60,275 nt of DNA from Candidatus Hydrogenedentota bacterium (lineage in GTDB: Bacteria > Hydrogenedentota > Hydrogenedentia > Hydrogenedentales > JAJRTN01). The DNA is taken from NCBI GenBank assembly GCA_024278275.1, contig JAJRTN010000094.1:1-60275 (forward strand), given 5' to 3'. The notes beneath the pieces are model-generated. The model was not told the DNA's origin. It did no database searches and worked only from the letters and a program-made list of their open reading frames with translations. Below are positions 18,246 to 27,162 of the stretch, in pieces. Positions within the stretch are counted from its first letter, which is position 1. Each line of letters begins with the position of its first letter. Made by a program: the position numbers and the translations under genes.

Positions 18246-19169
18246 ATGATTATGAGGGTATTACGATTGCTCTTTTTCGCTTTCGCGGGTACGGGCTGCA
18301 CGGTTTTCGGCATCGTGTTATTGTTGGTCCTGCTCAATGCCCGTACCCCTGCCCGGACCGATCCGGACCGCAGTCCGCAACGGGCCTCTCCGCCCGCGTC
18401 GCTCTCCGCGCCTGTTTCCCTCAAGGTGGTTACCTTCAATATCTGTGACCTCTATTGGCAGAGTCAAGAGCATGCCGCGCGGTCGTTCGCCATCGCCGAG
18501 CGCCTTGCCGCGCTCAACGCGGATGTCATCGGTCTGCAGGAATCCTTCATTCGCAAGGACCGGGAACACATCTTCCGTGTCCTGGCAGCGGCGGGACTGC
18601 CCTACCACCACTATTTCCGGAGCGGCCTGGTGGGCAGTGGTTTGAGCGTCATCAGCCGTTTTCCCATCGAGGAAGCCCACTTCTTCCGCTATTCCCAGGG
18701 CGGAAAGGCCTACAAGCCCTACCACGGCGATTGGTGGGCGGGTAAGGGGGTGTGCCTGACGCGCCTGCGCCTGCCCGGCGACGACGCGGGATATATCGAC
18801 TTTTTCAATACCCACGCCCACGCCCGCTACAATAACGACTCCTATGAAGAGGTGCGCATGAGCCAGGCCGGGGAACTGGCCGACTACATCAGGCGGGCCG
18901 CCACGGGAACATCGCCCGCCCTGGTCGTGGGAGATTTCAACACCTCCGCCGGCCAGCCCCAGTACCAAACCCTGGTCGAGCGTGCCGGGCTGGACCGCCT
19001 CATGCTCTTGGATTCCCGCATCGATCACATCTTTGCCGTGCGCAACCCACGCTATACCTTCGAGACCCTCGCCACCATTCCCATCGAGGCGGAGGGAAGA
19101 AGCAAGCGCCTAAGCGACCACACCGGCTACATGAGTACCCTCCGCATCACGCCTGTCGAGATGCCGTGA
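18246..19169 (+). CDS. Endonuclease/exonuclease/phosphatase-family protein, membrane-anchored
   Basis: 307 aa. An N-terminal hydrophobic helix (about 5-30) acts as signal anchor. EEP fold motifs follow in order: VVTFNICDLYW, DVIGLQESF (metal-binding Glu), DFFNTHAHARY, VVGDFNTSAGQP (Asp/Asn pair) and LSDHTGYMS (catalytic Asp-His). All catalytic positions look intact. Such exported EEP proteins are nucleases or phosphodiesterases/sphingomyelinase-like; the substrate cannot be told. Starts at ATG 18246; a second ATG two codons later is possible. Convergent with the UroD-like gene, with only 4 bases between stops. Confidence 0.88.
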   Translation: MIMRVLRLLFFAFAGTGCTVFGIVLLLVLLNARTPARTDPDRSPQRASPPASLSAPVSLKVVTFNICDLYWQSQEHAARSFAIAERLAALNADVIGLQESFIRKDREHIFRVLAAAGLPYHHYFRSGLVGSGLSVISRFPIEEAHFFRYSQGGKAYKPYHGDWWAGKGVCLTRLRLPGDDAGYIDFFNTHAHARYNNDSYEEVRMSQAGELADYIRRAATGTSPALVVGDFNTSAGQPQYQTLVERAGLDRLMLLDSRIDHIFAVRNPRYTFETLATIPIEAEGRSKRLSDHTGYMSTLRITPVEMP

Positions 19170-19173
19170 ACGC

Positions 19174-20316
19174 TCAGCGCATTGCCTCCACGCACCCCAC
19201 CATGGTCTCGTAGTTGCACAAGGTCAAGTCCGTGATGTTCCGGCCGTAGGGGCTGGCGCTGGGCATCAGGACGAAACCCCGCCCTTCACCGGCCGTCCCT
19301 TCCCGGACCGCACGCTGGACCTTTACGGCAAACTGGTCGGCCGGCAGGAATTCGATGTCGCTCTGTTCGATGTTGCCGAAGAGTACGAACTGCCTGCCAT
19401 GGCGCTCCCGCACGTACCCGAGTTCCACGTCGCCCTGGATCGGCGGCGGCTCGATGGGGTCCAGCCCCATGGCGCCCGTTCTGGCGATATGGTCCAGAAT
19501 GTCCTTGAGGTGGCCATGGGAATGGATTCGCGCAAAGCCGCCATGGCGGTGAATCGCGTCCACCATGGGCGTCACGTAACGCACCACGTACTCGTCGAAA
19601 AGGTTTGGCGGCAGATAGGGGGGCGAAGCGTATTCGGGGCCGTATATCCGCCATGCACGTCCCGGGCAGGCCCGCGCCACGGCCTCTACCTGGGGCAAGA
19701 GCCACCGCGCCACCTTTTCCAGTGCGCGGTGCATGAGTTTCGGCTCGGTCATGGCGATAATCGTATAGGTGCCCATCTCGAAAAGCGGTGCGACACAACA
19801 CAACGGGTCGGCCGTGTCAATGAGGGCGATGCCGGAATCCCCCAGGCGAGCTTCCACGTCCAGCACCGGCGTCGGGTCCACCGTGCCCTTGAATTCCTGT
19901 TCCGGCAACGCCAGCCAAGCTTCGAAATCCTCCACATCCTTGAGCAAATGCTCCAGCGTCCAGACCGTCATGACATCACGGGTCTGTTTCGAGCGTTGCG
20001 TGAGCGCCCGGTTTCCGGCACGAATCGTGGTGGTCGAAAAACGGCTACCCTCCTCGTCGGTCCACGTCTCGGTGGTAGTCAACTCGGTCCAGGGCCCCGG
20101 CCCGGCGTTTCGAATCGCGTGATGACACGAGACGATGCGGTCCGTCCGCTCGTGGGTCAACGCATAGAGCGGCGCCCAGGACGGATCGTTCGTCACGTTA
20201 AACGGGTCCGGGTCGTCCGGATCGGGAAAAAGTCCGTTGAGATCATAGAAGCTGACGGCGGGCCGGTCCACGGGTTCGCCGCGCAAAGTAGCCATCAGTC
20301 GTTCTCGCCGATTCAT
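19174..20316 (-). CDS. Uroporphyrinogen decarboxylase (UroD)-like protein
   Basis: 380 aa from the ATG at 20316 (MNRRERLMATLRGEPVDRPAV), the usual start of this family; upstream in-frame codons are not conserved-looking. It has GEPVDRPAVSFYDLNG, a TIM-barrel-like body, IHSHGHLKDILDHIARTGA and LFGNIEQSDIEFLPAD. These match the distant UroD/MtaA-type family, members of which act on cobamide- or methyl-linked substrates rather than on heme precursors. One of three such genes here (also 39105 and 42366). It is not heme-cluster associated, so true HemE function is unlikely. Confidence 0.85.
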   Translation of the reverse strand: MNRRERLMATLRGEPVDRPAVSFYDLNGLFPDPDDPDPFNVTNDPSWAPLYALTHERTDRIVSCHHAIRNAGPGPWTELTTTETWTDEEGSRFSTTTIRAGNRALTQRSKQTRDVMTVWTLEHLLKDVEDFEAWLALPEQEFKGTVDPTPVLDVEARLGDSGIALIDTADPLCCVAPLFEMGTYTIIAMTEPKLMHRALEKVARWLLPQVEAVARACPGRAWRIYGPEYASPPYLPPNLFDEYVVRYVTPMVDAIHRHGGFARIHSHGHLKDILDHIARTGAMGLDPIEPPPIQGDVELGYVRERHGRQFVLFGNIEQSDIEFLPADQFAVKVQRAVREGTAGEGRGFVLMPSASPYGRNITDLTLCNYETMVGCVEAMR

Positions 20317-20444
20317 GCGGATTCTCCCGCTGTTTCTCCGCCTTATCCAGGTGGAACTCGTGCCCACATCGGCCGCGAAGCAGGAAACACCACTTCAGTT
20401 TTCGGTAGCGTTCACAAGATGCACGCCCAATATAGAAGGGTAGG

Positions 20445-20517
20445 CCTTGGCCCACCATGGTCCTTTTCCCAAGGGAGGCTGTTTCGTCGTCAAGGTTTCA
20501 GTCTTGGTGGGCCAAGG
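20445..20517. repeat. Inverted repeat CCTTGGCCCACCA, 13 bp
   Basis: CCTTGGCCCACCA (20445-20457) and its exact reverse complement (20505-20517) with 47 bases between. The gap 20317-20766 also has a GC hairpin CCCCGC-CTTC-GCGGGG at 20608 and the motif ATCTGCGTTCATCTGCGCAA near 20566. No gene is supported here. Confidence 0.5.
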
Positions 20518-20766
20518 TCCACCCTGCGTACTACCCGCCCCACGCCCTGCGTGGGAACGGAAGAATCTGCGTTCATCTGCGCAATCTGCGGATACATTAT
20601 CATGGAGCCCCGCCTTCGCGGGGATGACGATACTGTAGAAGCGGCGTCCAGTCACTTTGAAAAGGCTGGAAGCCTCTTCTACTTTCCCGCGCAAACAGGG
20701 CGCTCCATAGTGAAGTAGGCTCTCTCGCAATGACGGGTTATGAAAAGCGCTCAATGGGCGTGGCCC

Positions 20767-21819
20767 TCAACGCAGTTCCGGCGGCGGCGGACCGATCTCG
20801 CCGGGCAGGCCCAAGGGCGCGGCTTCACCAAGAATAGCGGCGCCGATTTCTTGGTGGACCTTCTCGATCTCCGGGTGTTGACCCGGCACCAGCCCGTCCA
20901 AATCTTCACTCTCGATCCGCTTGCGTCCGTAGTAGCACCAGGCGATACCGATGCACTTGGGCTGGGTCAGGGCGATCTGGTAATACCACAATGACGCCCC
21001 CGGCGAGGGTAGGCGCTTACCCCCTTCCGAGGATCGGTACAGACAATCGGCGGCGAGAAACCATGGCTTTTCCCACTGGTGTACCCAACTCAAGGCCAAG
21101 GCAAAACGCTGGCGGTAGATCTTCTTGAAGTCGGTCGCCGTGTTTTCCTCGCCATCCATATACGGGTCCACGCTGAGCAGGTCAAGGTTTTTCGGCGGGA
21201 CCACCCTGAGAAACTTTGGCTGCACGATGGCGTAGCAAATCGTGGTCTTCACGCCCGGGAAAACCGCTTTCAATTCGTCGATATAGAACTCCAGGTCCCC
21301 GGTGCTCGGCAAACCGTGGAGGTCCGGTTCGTCGAAGACATAGACGTAATCGACCAGGGCCATCTCCGGCAGGTATTGCTTGATTACCCGAAGCTGCGTC
21401 TTATACTCCTCGAACCGGCCCTCGCGCATGAGTTCATAGAGCGGCAGGTTCCACATGATCGTGTAGCCCAGCGAATCGAGGAAGGCGATGCGCTCCCCCT
21501 CCTTGGCCAGGAAATCGCGGATGATTTGGTCCCGGTGCTCCACTTCGCCCAGCAAAGAGACAGGGTACCGGCCGCGAAGGCAATGTTCCGCCGCCCACGG
21601 CATGACCCAATTGGAATAGGCACGTAGCGCGCGCAATTCCTCCTTGTGTTCCAGCACGTCATCAAAATAGGCGAAGCCGTGATAGCGCAACCGTTCACCG
21701 TCCATGTATCCGTCCATGTATCTATCTCCCCTTTTCATGTCCTCCGAGAACCCATACGAACACCACGAGATGCACAGGGCGGCTACGGTCAAGCCTGAAA
21801 TCCACTGCCTGCTACCCAT
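20767..21819 (-). CDS. Secreted glycoside-hydrolase-like (TIM barrel) protein
   Basis: 350 aa from ATG 21819, chosen because AGGAGA lies eight bases upstream and the first residues MGSRQWISGLTVAALCISWC form a signal peptide; the open frame extends further upstream without support. The body looks like a (beta/alpha)8 barrel: RYHGFAYFDDVLEHKE, MWNLPLYELM, DYVYVFDEPDLHG with a candidate acidic pair, LLSVDPYMDGEE and PWFLAADCLY. This is typical of uncharacterised secreted glycosidase-like proteins in saccharolytic bacteria. Exact family and substrate unknown. Confidence 0.7.
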   Translation of the reverse strand: MGSRQWISGLTVAALCISWCSYGFSEDMKRGDRYMDGYMDGERLRYHGFAYFDDVLEHKEELRALRAYSNWVMPWAAEHCLRGRYPVSLLGEVEHRDQIIRDFLAKEGERIAFLDSLGYTIMWNLPLYELMREGRFEEYKTQLRVIKQYLPEMALVDYVYVFDEPDLHGLPSTGDLEFYIDELKAVFPGVKTTICYAIVQPKFLRVVPPKNLDLLSVDPYMDGEENTATDFKKIYRQRFALALSWVHQWEKPWFLAADCLYRSSEGGKRLPSPGASLWYYQIALTQPKCIGIAWCYYGRKRIESEDLDGLVPGQHPEIEKVHQEIGAAILGEAAPLGLPGEIGPPPPELR

Positions 21820-21840
21820 TGCCACACGTCTCCTTATTCT

Positions 21841-22024
21841 GTAACCGTTCACGGCCCTGAACGCCAAGAGAATAGGAGTTCCTCTCGCCAAGAACCCAAC
21901 AAAGTCCGTCATTGCGAGGAGCGTAGCGACACGGCAATCTGAATACACGTAGAGACCGTGGTTGCACCAGATGGCGGAGTCGTTCCTCCTCGCAATGACG
22001 GTTTAAGTGGGTGTGAACGGCTAC
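21841..22024. repeat. GTAACCGTTCAC-ended element 1 (MITE-like)
   Basis: Begins GTAACCGTTCACGG and ends GTGAACGGCTAC, i.e. imperfect terminal inverted repeats, 184 bp. A possible target duplication TATTCT lies at 21835-21840 and again at 22027-22032. It contains the smaller inverted-repeat unit 21906-22001. Similar ends bracket 24244-24370 and 38971-39082. Non-coding. Confidence 0.55.
21906..22001. repeat. REP-like unit, CCGTCATTGCGAGGA ends
   Basis: A perfect 15-bp inverted repeat, CCGTCATTGCGAGGA and TCCTCGCAATGACGG, 96 bp overall, with GAGCGTAGCGACACGGCAATC inside the left arm. Sequences like this are common intergenic repeats in many unrelated bacterial genomes. A related stretch (GTCATGGCGAGGAAGC) is at 29787. 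Confidence 0.75.
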
Positions 22025-22179
22025 CATATTCTTAACAAGCAAAGGTCGTCCGGTTTGTGAGCGAGCTTCCTTCGGGCCATGGGAAATTATCGGTACGGGG
22101 GGATTTACTGCTACAGTACCGAACTTCAATGCGGATTATCCAGAACCGGAGACCCTGAGGAAACACGAAAGGAAACGAC

Positions 22180-24102
22180 ATGACCAGTTGGACCATGGGC
22201 GTGTGGACCGTTATGATCCTCGCGCTGTGCGGAGCGGCGTTGGCGGAAGAGTGGCCCGTACGGGTGGATGGATTCAAACAGGAGGTGGCCTCCCTGGTTT
22301 CAAGCGAGGTGGTCGCCGACCGGCCCGTGGCGAAGGTTCAACTTCCCTCGGGCCTGGTCGTCAGGGACGGCGAAGGCCGCACCTGGGGCGCCGACGGCGT
22401 GCCGACCCTGGCCTATGACAACGAGGGCAAACTCTGGTTCGCCGTGCCCGCCGGCGTGGCGCGGCAGACCGATGATGGCTGGCGTTTTTATACCGGGAAG
22501 GACGGCCTGCCTTACAACGATTTCACCTGCATGGCCGCGGGGCCGGACGGGGTCATGTGGTTCGGCACCACGAAGGGCGTGGTTCGCTTCGACGGCAAAC
22601 GCTGGGCCTACCGCCAGGGCCGTCGCTGGCTGCCCGATGACAAGGTGCTGGCCATCACGGTGGAGCCCGATGGGGCCGCGCTCATCACCACCCCGAAAGG
22701 CGTGGGCCGCATCGGCTGGAAGACCATGACCCTCGCGGAGAAGGCGGACTTCTACGAGGAGGAAATGGAGAAATACATCCGCCGCACGCCCTTCGGCTAC
22801 GTCAGCGAGGTAAGCCTCGAAAAACCCGGTGACAAATCGAAGATCATCTATCACGACAGCGATAACGACGGGCTGTGGACCAGCATGTATGGTGCGGGCG
22901 AGTGTTTCGCCTACGCCGCAACGAAAGATCCCAGGGCGAAAGACCGGGCGAAACGGGCCTTTGAAGCGCTGCGCTTTCTCCAGAAGGTGACGCAAGGGTG
23001 CGATTACGCGCCTCCCAAGGGCTACGTGGCCCGCACCATCCTCCCCACCAGCGGTCCCGACCCGAACGTGGGCCGCATCGAGAGAGACCGAAAAGAGCAG
23101 GCCACCGGTGACTACCTGTGGAAGGTCTATGAACCCCGCTGGCCCAAGAGCGCCGACGGTAAGTGGTATTGGAAAAGTGATACCAGTTCGGACGAGTTGG
23201 ACGGGCACTACTTCTTCTACCCCCTGTATTACGACCTGGTTGCCGACACGGATGGGGAGAAGGAGCGAGTTCGGGAAGTGGTGCGCGACCTGACCGACCA
23301 TCTCCTCAATCACAACTACGCCCTCGTAGATCACGACGGAACCCCTACGCGCTGGGCCGTTTACAGTCCTGAAGCGCTCAACGGCAATCCTGACTGGTGG
23401 AATGAACGCGGTCTCAAGTCGCTCAGTATGTTGGCCTATCTTGCCGTGGCCGAGCACATGACGGGCGACCCGAAATACGCCGCCGCGTCACGCGAGTTGA
23501 TTGACAAGCACCACTACGACACCAACGCCATGGTCTCGAAGATCCAGCAGGGCTTCGGCTCCGGAAACCAGTCCGACGACGAAATGGCCTTCATGTCCTT
23601 CTACAGCCTGTTGCGTTACTCGAAGGACGAGGCCCTCAAGGAACGCATTCGCTTCAGTTTCTACATGGCCTGGATGCTTGAAGAGAAGGAGATGAATCCC
23701 TTCTTCAATTTCGCCTACGCGGTCCACGGCCTGGGCGCCACCACCACGAACCCGTGGGGCACGTTCCCCCTGGATCCCTGGGATGGCTGGCTGGAGGACG
23801 CGCTGGCCACCCTCAAGGGCTTCCCCCTGGACCGTTGCAACTGGGCGCTGCAAAACAGTCATCGCATCGACATCCTTCCTCTCTCCCGCGCCCAATCGAA
23901 AGATCCCTACGAACCCGGTCTGCCCGGCCGCGGTTACCGGGTGAACGGCAAGGTGCTGCCCGTGGAGGAACGCCACTTTAATCACTGGAACACCGATCCC
24001 TGGGCCCTCGATTACGGCGGCGACGGCCGCCAGCTCGCCAGCGGTACGGTTTTCTTACTGCCCTATTACATGGGTCTTTACCATGGTTTTATCGAAGAGT
24101 GA
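22180..24102 (+). CDS. Secreted protein with short propeller part and alpha-barrel domain
   Basis: 640 aa. Signal peptide (1-22). Residues 70-175 carry two beta-propeller-type repeats (GKLWFAVPAGVARQTDDGWR; GVMWFGTTKGVVRFDGKRWA), like the repeats of hybrid two-component sensors but too few for a complete propeller. Residues 190-630 are helical with Trp/Tyr/Asp-rich loops (DSDNDGLWTSMYGAGECFAY, DELDGHYFFYPLYYDLVAD), resembling an (alpha/alpha)-barrel of polysaccharide-acting enzymes. A Gly/Asn/Asp loop GFGSGNQSDDEMAF follows. No enzyme class can be assigned. Followed by a terminator. Confidence 0.72.
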   Translation: MTSWTMGVWTVMILALCGAALAEEWPVRVDGFKQEVASLVSSEVVADRPVAKVQLPSGLVVRDGEGRTWGADGVPTLAYDNEGKLWFAVPAGVARQTDDGWRFYTGKDGLPYNDFTCMAAGPDGVMWFGTTKGVVRFDGKRWAYRQGRRWLPDDKVLAITVEPDGAALITTPKGVGRIGWKTMTLAEKADFYEEEMEKYIRRTPFGYVSEVSLEKPGDKSKIIYHDSDNDGLWTSMYGAGECFAYAATKDPRAKDRAKRAFEALRFLQKVTQGCDYAPPKGYVARTILPTSGPDPNVGRIERDRKEQATGDYLWKVYEPRWPKSADGKWYWKSDTSSDELDGHYFFYPLYYDLVADTDGEKERVREVVRDLTDHLLNHNYALVDHDGTPTRWAVYSPEALNGNPDWWNERGLKSLSMLAYLAVAEHMTGDPKYAAASRELIDKHHYDTNAMVSKIQQGFGSGNQSDDEMAFMSFYSLLRYSKDEALKERIRFSFYMAWMLEEKEMNPFFNFAYAVHGLGATTTNPWGTFPLDPWDGWLEDALATLKGFPLDRCNWALQNSHRIDILPLSRAQSKDPYEPGLPGRGYRVNGKVLPVEERHFNHWNTDPWALDYGGDGRQLASGTVFLLPYYMGLYHGFIEE

Positions 24103-24115
24103 TTGATCCATGATT

Positions 24116-24134
24116 CCCCCCTGTACCAGGGGGG
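24116..24134 (+). terminator. Rho-independent-type terminator
   Basis: CCCCCCTG / CAGGGGGG stem, three-base loop TAC, followed by CTCTTTTG, 13 bases after the stop of the secreted protein gene. Confidence 0.75.
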
Positions 24135-24164
24135 CTCTTTTGCAATGGCGGGAAGCATGACGCC

Positions 24165-24229
24165 TTCGCGGGAATGACAGGTGGGGCAAAACGTGTTTCG
24201 TGACCATTTGTACAAACACCACAGGCAGG
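24165..24229. repeat. Intergenic repeat, TTCGCGGGAATGAC family, degenerate copy C
   Basis: TTCGCGGGAATGACAGGTGG followed by GGCAAAACGTGTTTCGTGACC and CATTTGTACA, matching copies A (1651) and B (29666) in the same order but with more differences. Confidence 0.5.
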
Positions 24230-24243
24230 TGGCAACGGTGCCG

Positions 24244-24370
24244 GGAACCATTCACGGCCCCTTCCAGGTGTGTTTCGATGGGCCATTTCTTATGGGACAC
24301 AGCCGCCCTCTGTGGGCCGTACTCGGCCCGAACCGGGGCTGTGGGGCCCCAATTGGATTTGAACGGTTAC
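24244..24370. repeat. GTAACCGTTCAC-ended element 2 (MITE-like)
   Basis: Left end GGAACCATTCACGG, right end GAACGGTTAC (reverse complement GTAACCGTTC), 127 bp. The interior differs from elements 1 and 3. The gap 24103-24543 contains no supported gene. Confidence 0.45.
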
Positions 24371-24543
24371 ACACGGACCTTATGCAGCCGGGGGAGCACA
24401 TGCCGGGCAGCGTGAAGGTTTATTCCTTGTCCAGGCCTCCGTGAAATCCGTGGCCGATGACCATGTCTCCACCCGGCGAAATGGGAGCGCATGGTTCGGT
24501 GTTGTAGACTACGGCCCATGTTGCGGCCCGAGGAGCCATGCCC

Positions 24544-25914
24544 ATGAGCGATCACCCCATTCCCGCGGATTCCTCCGAAGCAAAGCGCGACTGGTTCGTG
24601 CTTGCCGTGCGGGCCGTGGTGGTTCTTGTCGTCGTGACGGGCTGGGGAGCCTACCTCCTGACACGAAACGGGTGGCAACTGCCTTTCCCCCTGGAAGGCG
24701 GGAAAAGGTTCCGCGCACCCGCCCTGGCGGGGGCACCCGCGAAAAACGCCATCGCCTTTATCACTCCGAACGGCGAGATCCGGGTGATGGACGCCAGGGG
24801 CGGGCGGATGCGGCGCGTGGGAAACACCCGGTCCGCCTACCCCGCTCTCACCTGGTCGCACGACGGGCGCTACCTGGCCTACCTCGACCACGGCCGGCGC
24901 GGCTCGGAGTCCCTCATGGTGGGACCGACGGACCGCGAGGCGCCCGTCACGTTCTACCACGACCCGGACTTGAGCCTTGTTTATTTCGCATGGTCCCCGG
25001 ATGATGCGGACTTGGCCCTCCTCGGCCGTGATGTACGCGCCATCGGTCTTTACGTCGTGCCCATGAACGAACCGGCCCGGGCCCGGCGCCTCGCGGGCGC
25101 GGATTCGTGCTATTTCAACTGGCGGCCCGGGGGCGGAAAAATCCTGGCCAACCTGGGGAGTGCGCGCTTATCGGTCCTCGATGCGACAACCGGCGCGGAG
25201 CGCGAGGTGGCGCGGGAAATGACCATGTTCCAGACACCCTCGTGGCCAGGGAATGACAGGTTCTACTACCTTGCGCGAAACGTGGGCGCGGGCGAGTTCC
25301 AGCGGGTTGATGCAAAGTCCCTCGAAACGGAGCGCGTGTCCACCGGCCCGTGGTCCTGCAAGTTCGTCGCTTCCCCGGACGGCCGGTACCTGGGCTATCT
25401 CGACTCGCCCCTCTCCAGTTTCATGCCCTTGAATTCGCGCCGGCCCGGCCGTACCTATGTTGTGGATATTGCCCGGGGAGAACGCTATCGCGTGCCTTGC
25501 GACCCTGCGTTTGCCTTTTTCTGGTCGCCCGACGGCACGAAGCTGATGCTCCTGGGCCAGGTGGGCGGGCTTGAGTCGTTACCCGCTGCCAAGGTGGAGG
25601 ACCGTTTCCCTTTCATCGGCCGCCCCGGGGAATTCGGAGCGCCCTCGCACCGGTGGTGGGTTTACGATCTCGCCACGGGGGAATGCACCGCCCTGGTGCA
25701 GTGCCGCATGAGCCGGGGCTTTCTGCGCATGCTTCCCTTCTTCGACCAGTACGCGCACAGCCACCGCTATTGGTCGCCCGATAGCCGGTACTTTGTGATT
25801 ACCGTCCGGCCATATGAGCAAGCTCCCGGGGAGGTGTGGGTATTGGACACCACCGGCGAGCAACCGCCGCGCCGACTGGCGGAAGGCGGTACGGCCGTGT
25901 GGTCCTGGCAATGA
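24544..25914 (+). CDS. Membrane-anchored WD40/TolB-like beta-propeller protein
   Basis: 456 aa from ATG 24544, eight bases after GAGGAG; an ATG two codons earlier sits too close to that site. N-terminal signal anchor (about 14-37, VLAVRAVVVLVVVTGWGAYL). The rest forms propeller blades with the PD40/TolB pattern: LTWSHDGRYLAYLD, FAWSPDDADLALLG, FVASPDGRYLGYLD, FFWSPDGTKLMLLG, YWSPDSRYFVITV. Five or six blades are visible. Probably a periplasmic binding or scaffold protein; partner unknown. Confidence 0.82.
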   Translation: MSDHPIPADSSEAKRDWFVLAVRAVVVLVVVTGWGAYLLTRNGWQLPFPLEGGKRFRAPALAGAPAKNAIAFITPNGEIRVMDARGGRMRRVGNTRSAYPALTWSHDGRYLAYLDHGRRGSESLMVGPTDREAPVTFYHDPDLSLVYFAWSPDDADLALLGRDVRAIGLYVVPMNEPARARRLAGADSCYFNWRPGGGKILANLGSARLSVLDATTGAEREVAREMTMFQTPSWPGNDRFYYLARNVGAGEFQRVDAKSLETERVSTGPWSCKFVASPDGRYLGYLDSPLSSFMPLNSRRPGRTYVVDIARGERYRVPCDPAFAFFWSPDGTKLMLLGQVGGLESLPAAKVEDRFPFIGRPGEFGAPSHRWWVYDLATGECTALVQCRMSRGFLRMLPFFDQYAHSHRYWSPDSRYFVITVRPYEQAPGEVWVLDTTGEQPPRRLAEGGTAVWSWQ

Positions 25915-25930
25915 CCGGGATGGAGGAATC

Positions 25931-27052
25931 CTATTCCCGCGTGATCCGGCGTTTTTCTTCGTGGTGACGGCCATTCGCCGTGCCCCGCATGCCATGCCGG
26001 TGTTCCGCCGCCACCATGAGGATAACCACGATGGTCACGGTCGCCAATCCCTGGAGCAAAGCCAGGGCCGCGTCAACCATGCTGTGACTGTTACGCAGAA
26101 GGACACCGCTGATCCCGAGCGCAAGGCAGACAAGGTAGATGAGGAGCACGGCCTGGCGCTGCGAGAAACCGATCCACAGCAGCCGGTGGGAAAGATGGTC
26201 CATGGCGCAGTGGTCGATGATCTCCCGAACCGTGCGCGTTTCGCCGCGCCAGATGCGGGTGATGATTATGTAGGCGAAATCGAAAAGGGGCACGCCGAGG
26301 ATAATGATGGGGATAATGCAGGAAATGATCTTTATATCCGACCATTCCCCCAGGACCCCCAGGGCCGCGAGGGTGAAGCCAAGAAAAAAACTGCCCGAAT
26401 CACCCATGAAAACCCGGGCCGGGTGAACGTTGTATATCAGGAACCCCAGGTTCGCGCCCACGAGGCCGATGGAGAGCATGCCGAACCAGGAGAGGCTGGT
26501 CTCCGTGCCGGTGACCAGGTAGGCCTGGAGGGCAATGGTGAAGAACATGCCCGCCACGATAACCGCGATTCCCGAGGCCAGACCGTCCATGTTGTCCGTG
26601 CCGTTGAAGGCGCTGGTGACCCCCACGATCCACAGCATGGTGAGTGGTACGTCCAGGAAGGCATTCTCGAAAACGTTCAGGCACACGCCGAACTCACTGA
26701 GTACGAGGGTGAGCGCAAGAAGGGTAAGCAGCTTCCACACGCCCGCGATGCCGCCGGATAGGTCATCCAATAACCCCACCACGAGGCAAATGGAGGCGCC
26801 CACCAGGATGCCGTTCATTTCGTCGCTGCGGTACCCCGGCACAAGCACGGACACCATGAAAGCGCCAAAAATTACGACGCCCCCCCCGCGGGGCACGGGC
26901 CGGGTGTGGATCTTGTTGGCCGCCAACCGGTCCACCACCCCGAAACGACGCAACACGTAAATGGCGACCGGCATGGCAAGGGCCGCTATGAGAAAGGAAC
27001 TGACGCCCACCAGGAGGTAGGTCTTCGGCCAGTAATCGGGCTGTCGAAACAT
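25931..27052 (-). CDS. WecA/MraY-family undecaprenyl-phosphate sugar-1-phosphate transferase
   Basis: 373 aa from ATG 27052, the first Met next to the first membrane helix; the open frame upstream overlaps the neighbouring gene. About eleven membrane helices. Family motifs in order: HTRPVPRGGG, LVVGLLDDLSGG (Asp pair), AFNGTDNMDGLASG (catalytic Asn/Asp) and PARVFMGDSGSFFLGF. After these comes a basic loop TRIWRGETRTVREIIDHCAM. It transfers a UDP-sugar phosphate to undecaprenyl phosphate, the first membrane step of surface polysaccharide synthesis. The DegT aminotransferase gene upstream on the same strand fits a nucleotide-sugar pathway. Confidence 0.9.
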   Translation of the reverse strand: MFRQPDYWPKTYLLVGVSSFLIAALAMPVAIYVLRRFGVVDRLAANKIHTRPVPRGGGVVIFGAFMVSVLVPGYRSDEMNGILVGASICLVVGLLDDLSGGIAGVWKLLTLLALTLVLSEFGVCLNVFENAFLDVPLTMLWIVGVTSAFNGTDNMDGLASGIAVIVAGMFFTIALQAYLVTGTETSLSWFGMLSIGLVGANLGFLIYNVHPARVFMGDSGSFFLGFTLAALGVLGEWSDIKIISCIIPIIILGVPLFDFAYIIITRIWRGETRTVREIIDHCAMDHLSHRLLWIGFSQRQAVLLIYLVCLALGISGVLLRNSHSMVDAALALLQGLATVTIVVILMVAAEHRHGMRGTANGRHHEEKRRITRE

Positions 27053-27162
27053 TCGGGTTCGTCCTTGACCCCCAAGAATCCGCCGCTGTAAGCATGGTCT
27101 TCCCTGGCCACGCGCCATTTGTAGTATGTTTTCGTATGGCCTGGACGAAAAAATAAGCCGGA

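Noticed and set aside
19174-20316. True heme-pathway uroporphyrinogen decarboxylase
   Set aside because: Three divergent copies without other heme genes and with sugar/methyl-metabolism neighbours fit the distant UroD-like family better.
19399-20718. 439-residue plus-strand open frame opposite the UroD-like gene
   Set aside because: Antisense shadow extending into repeat-rich non-coding DNA; the minus-strand UroD-like protein is clear.
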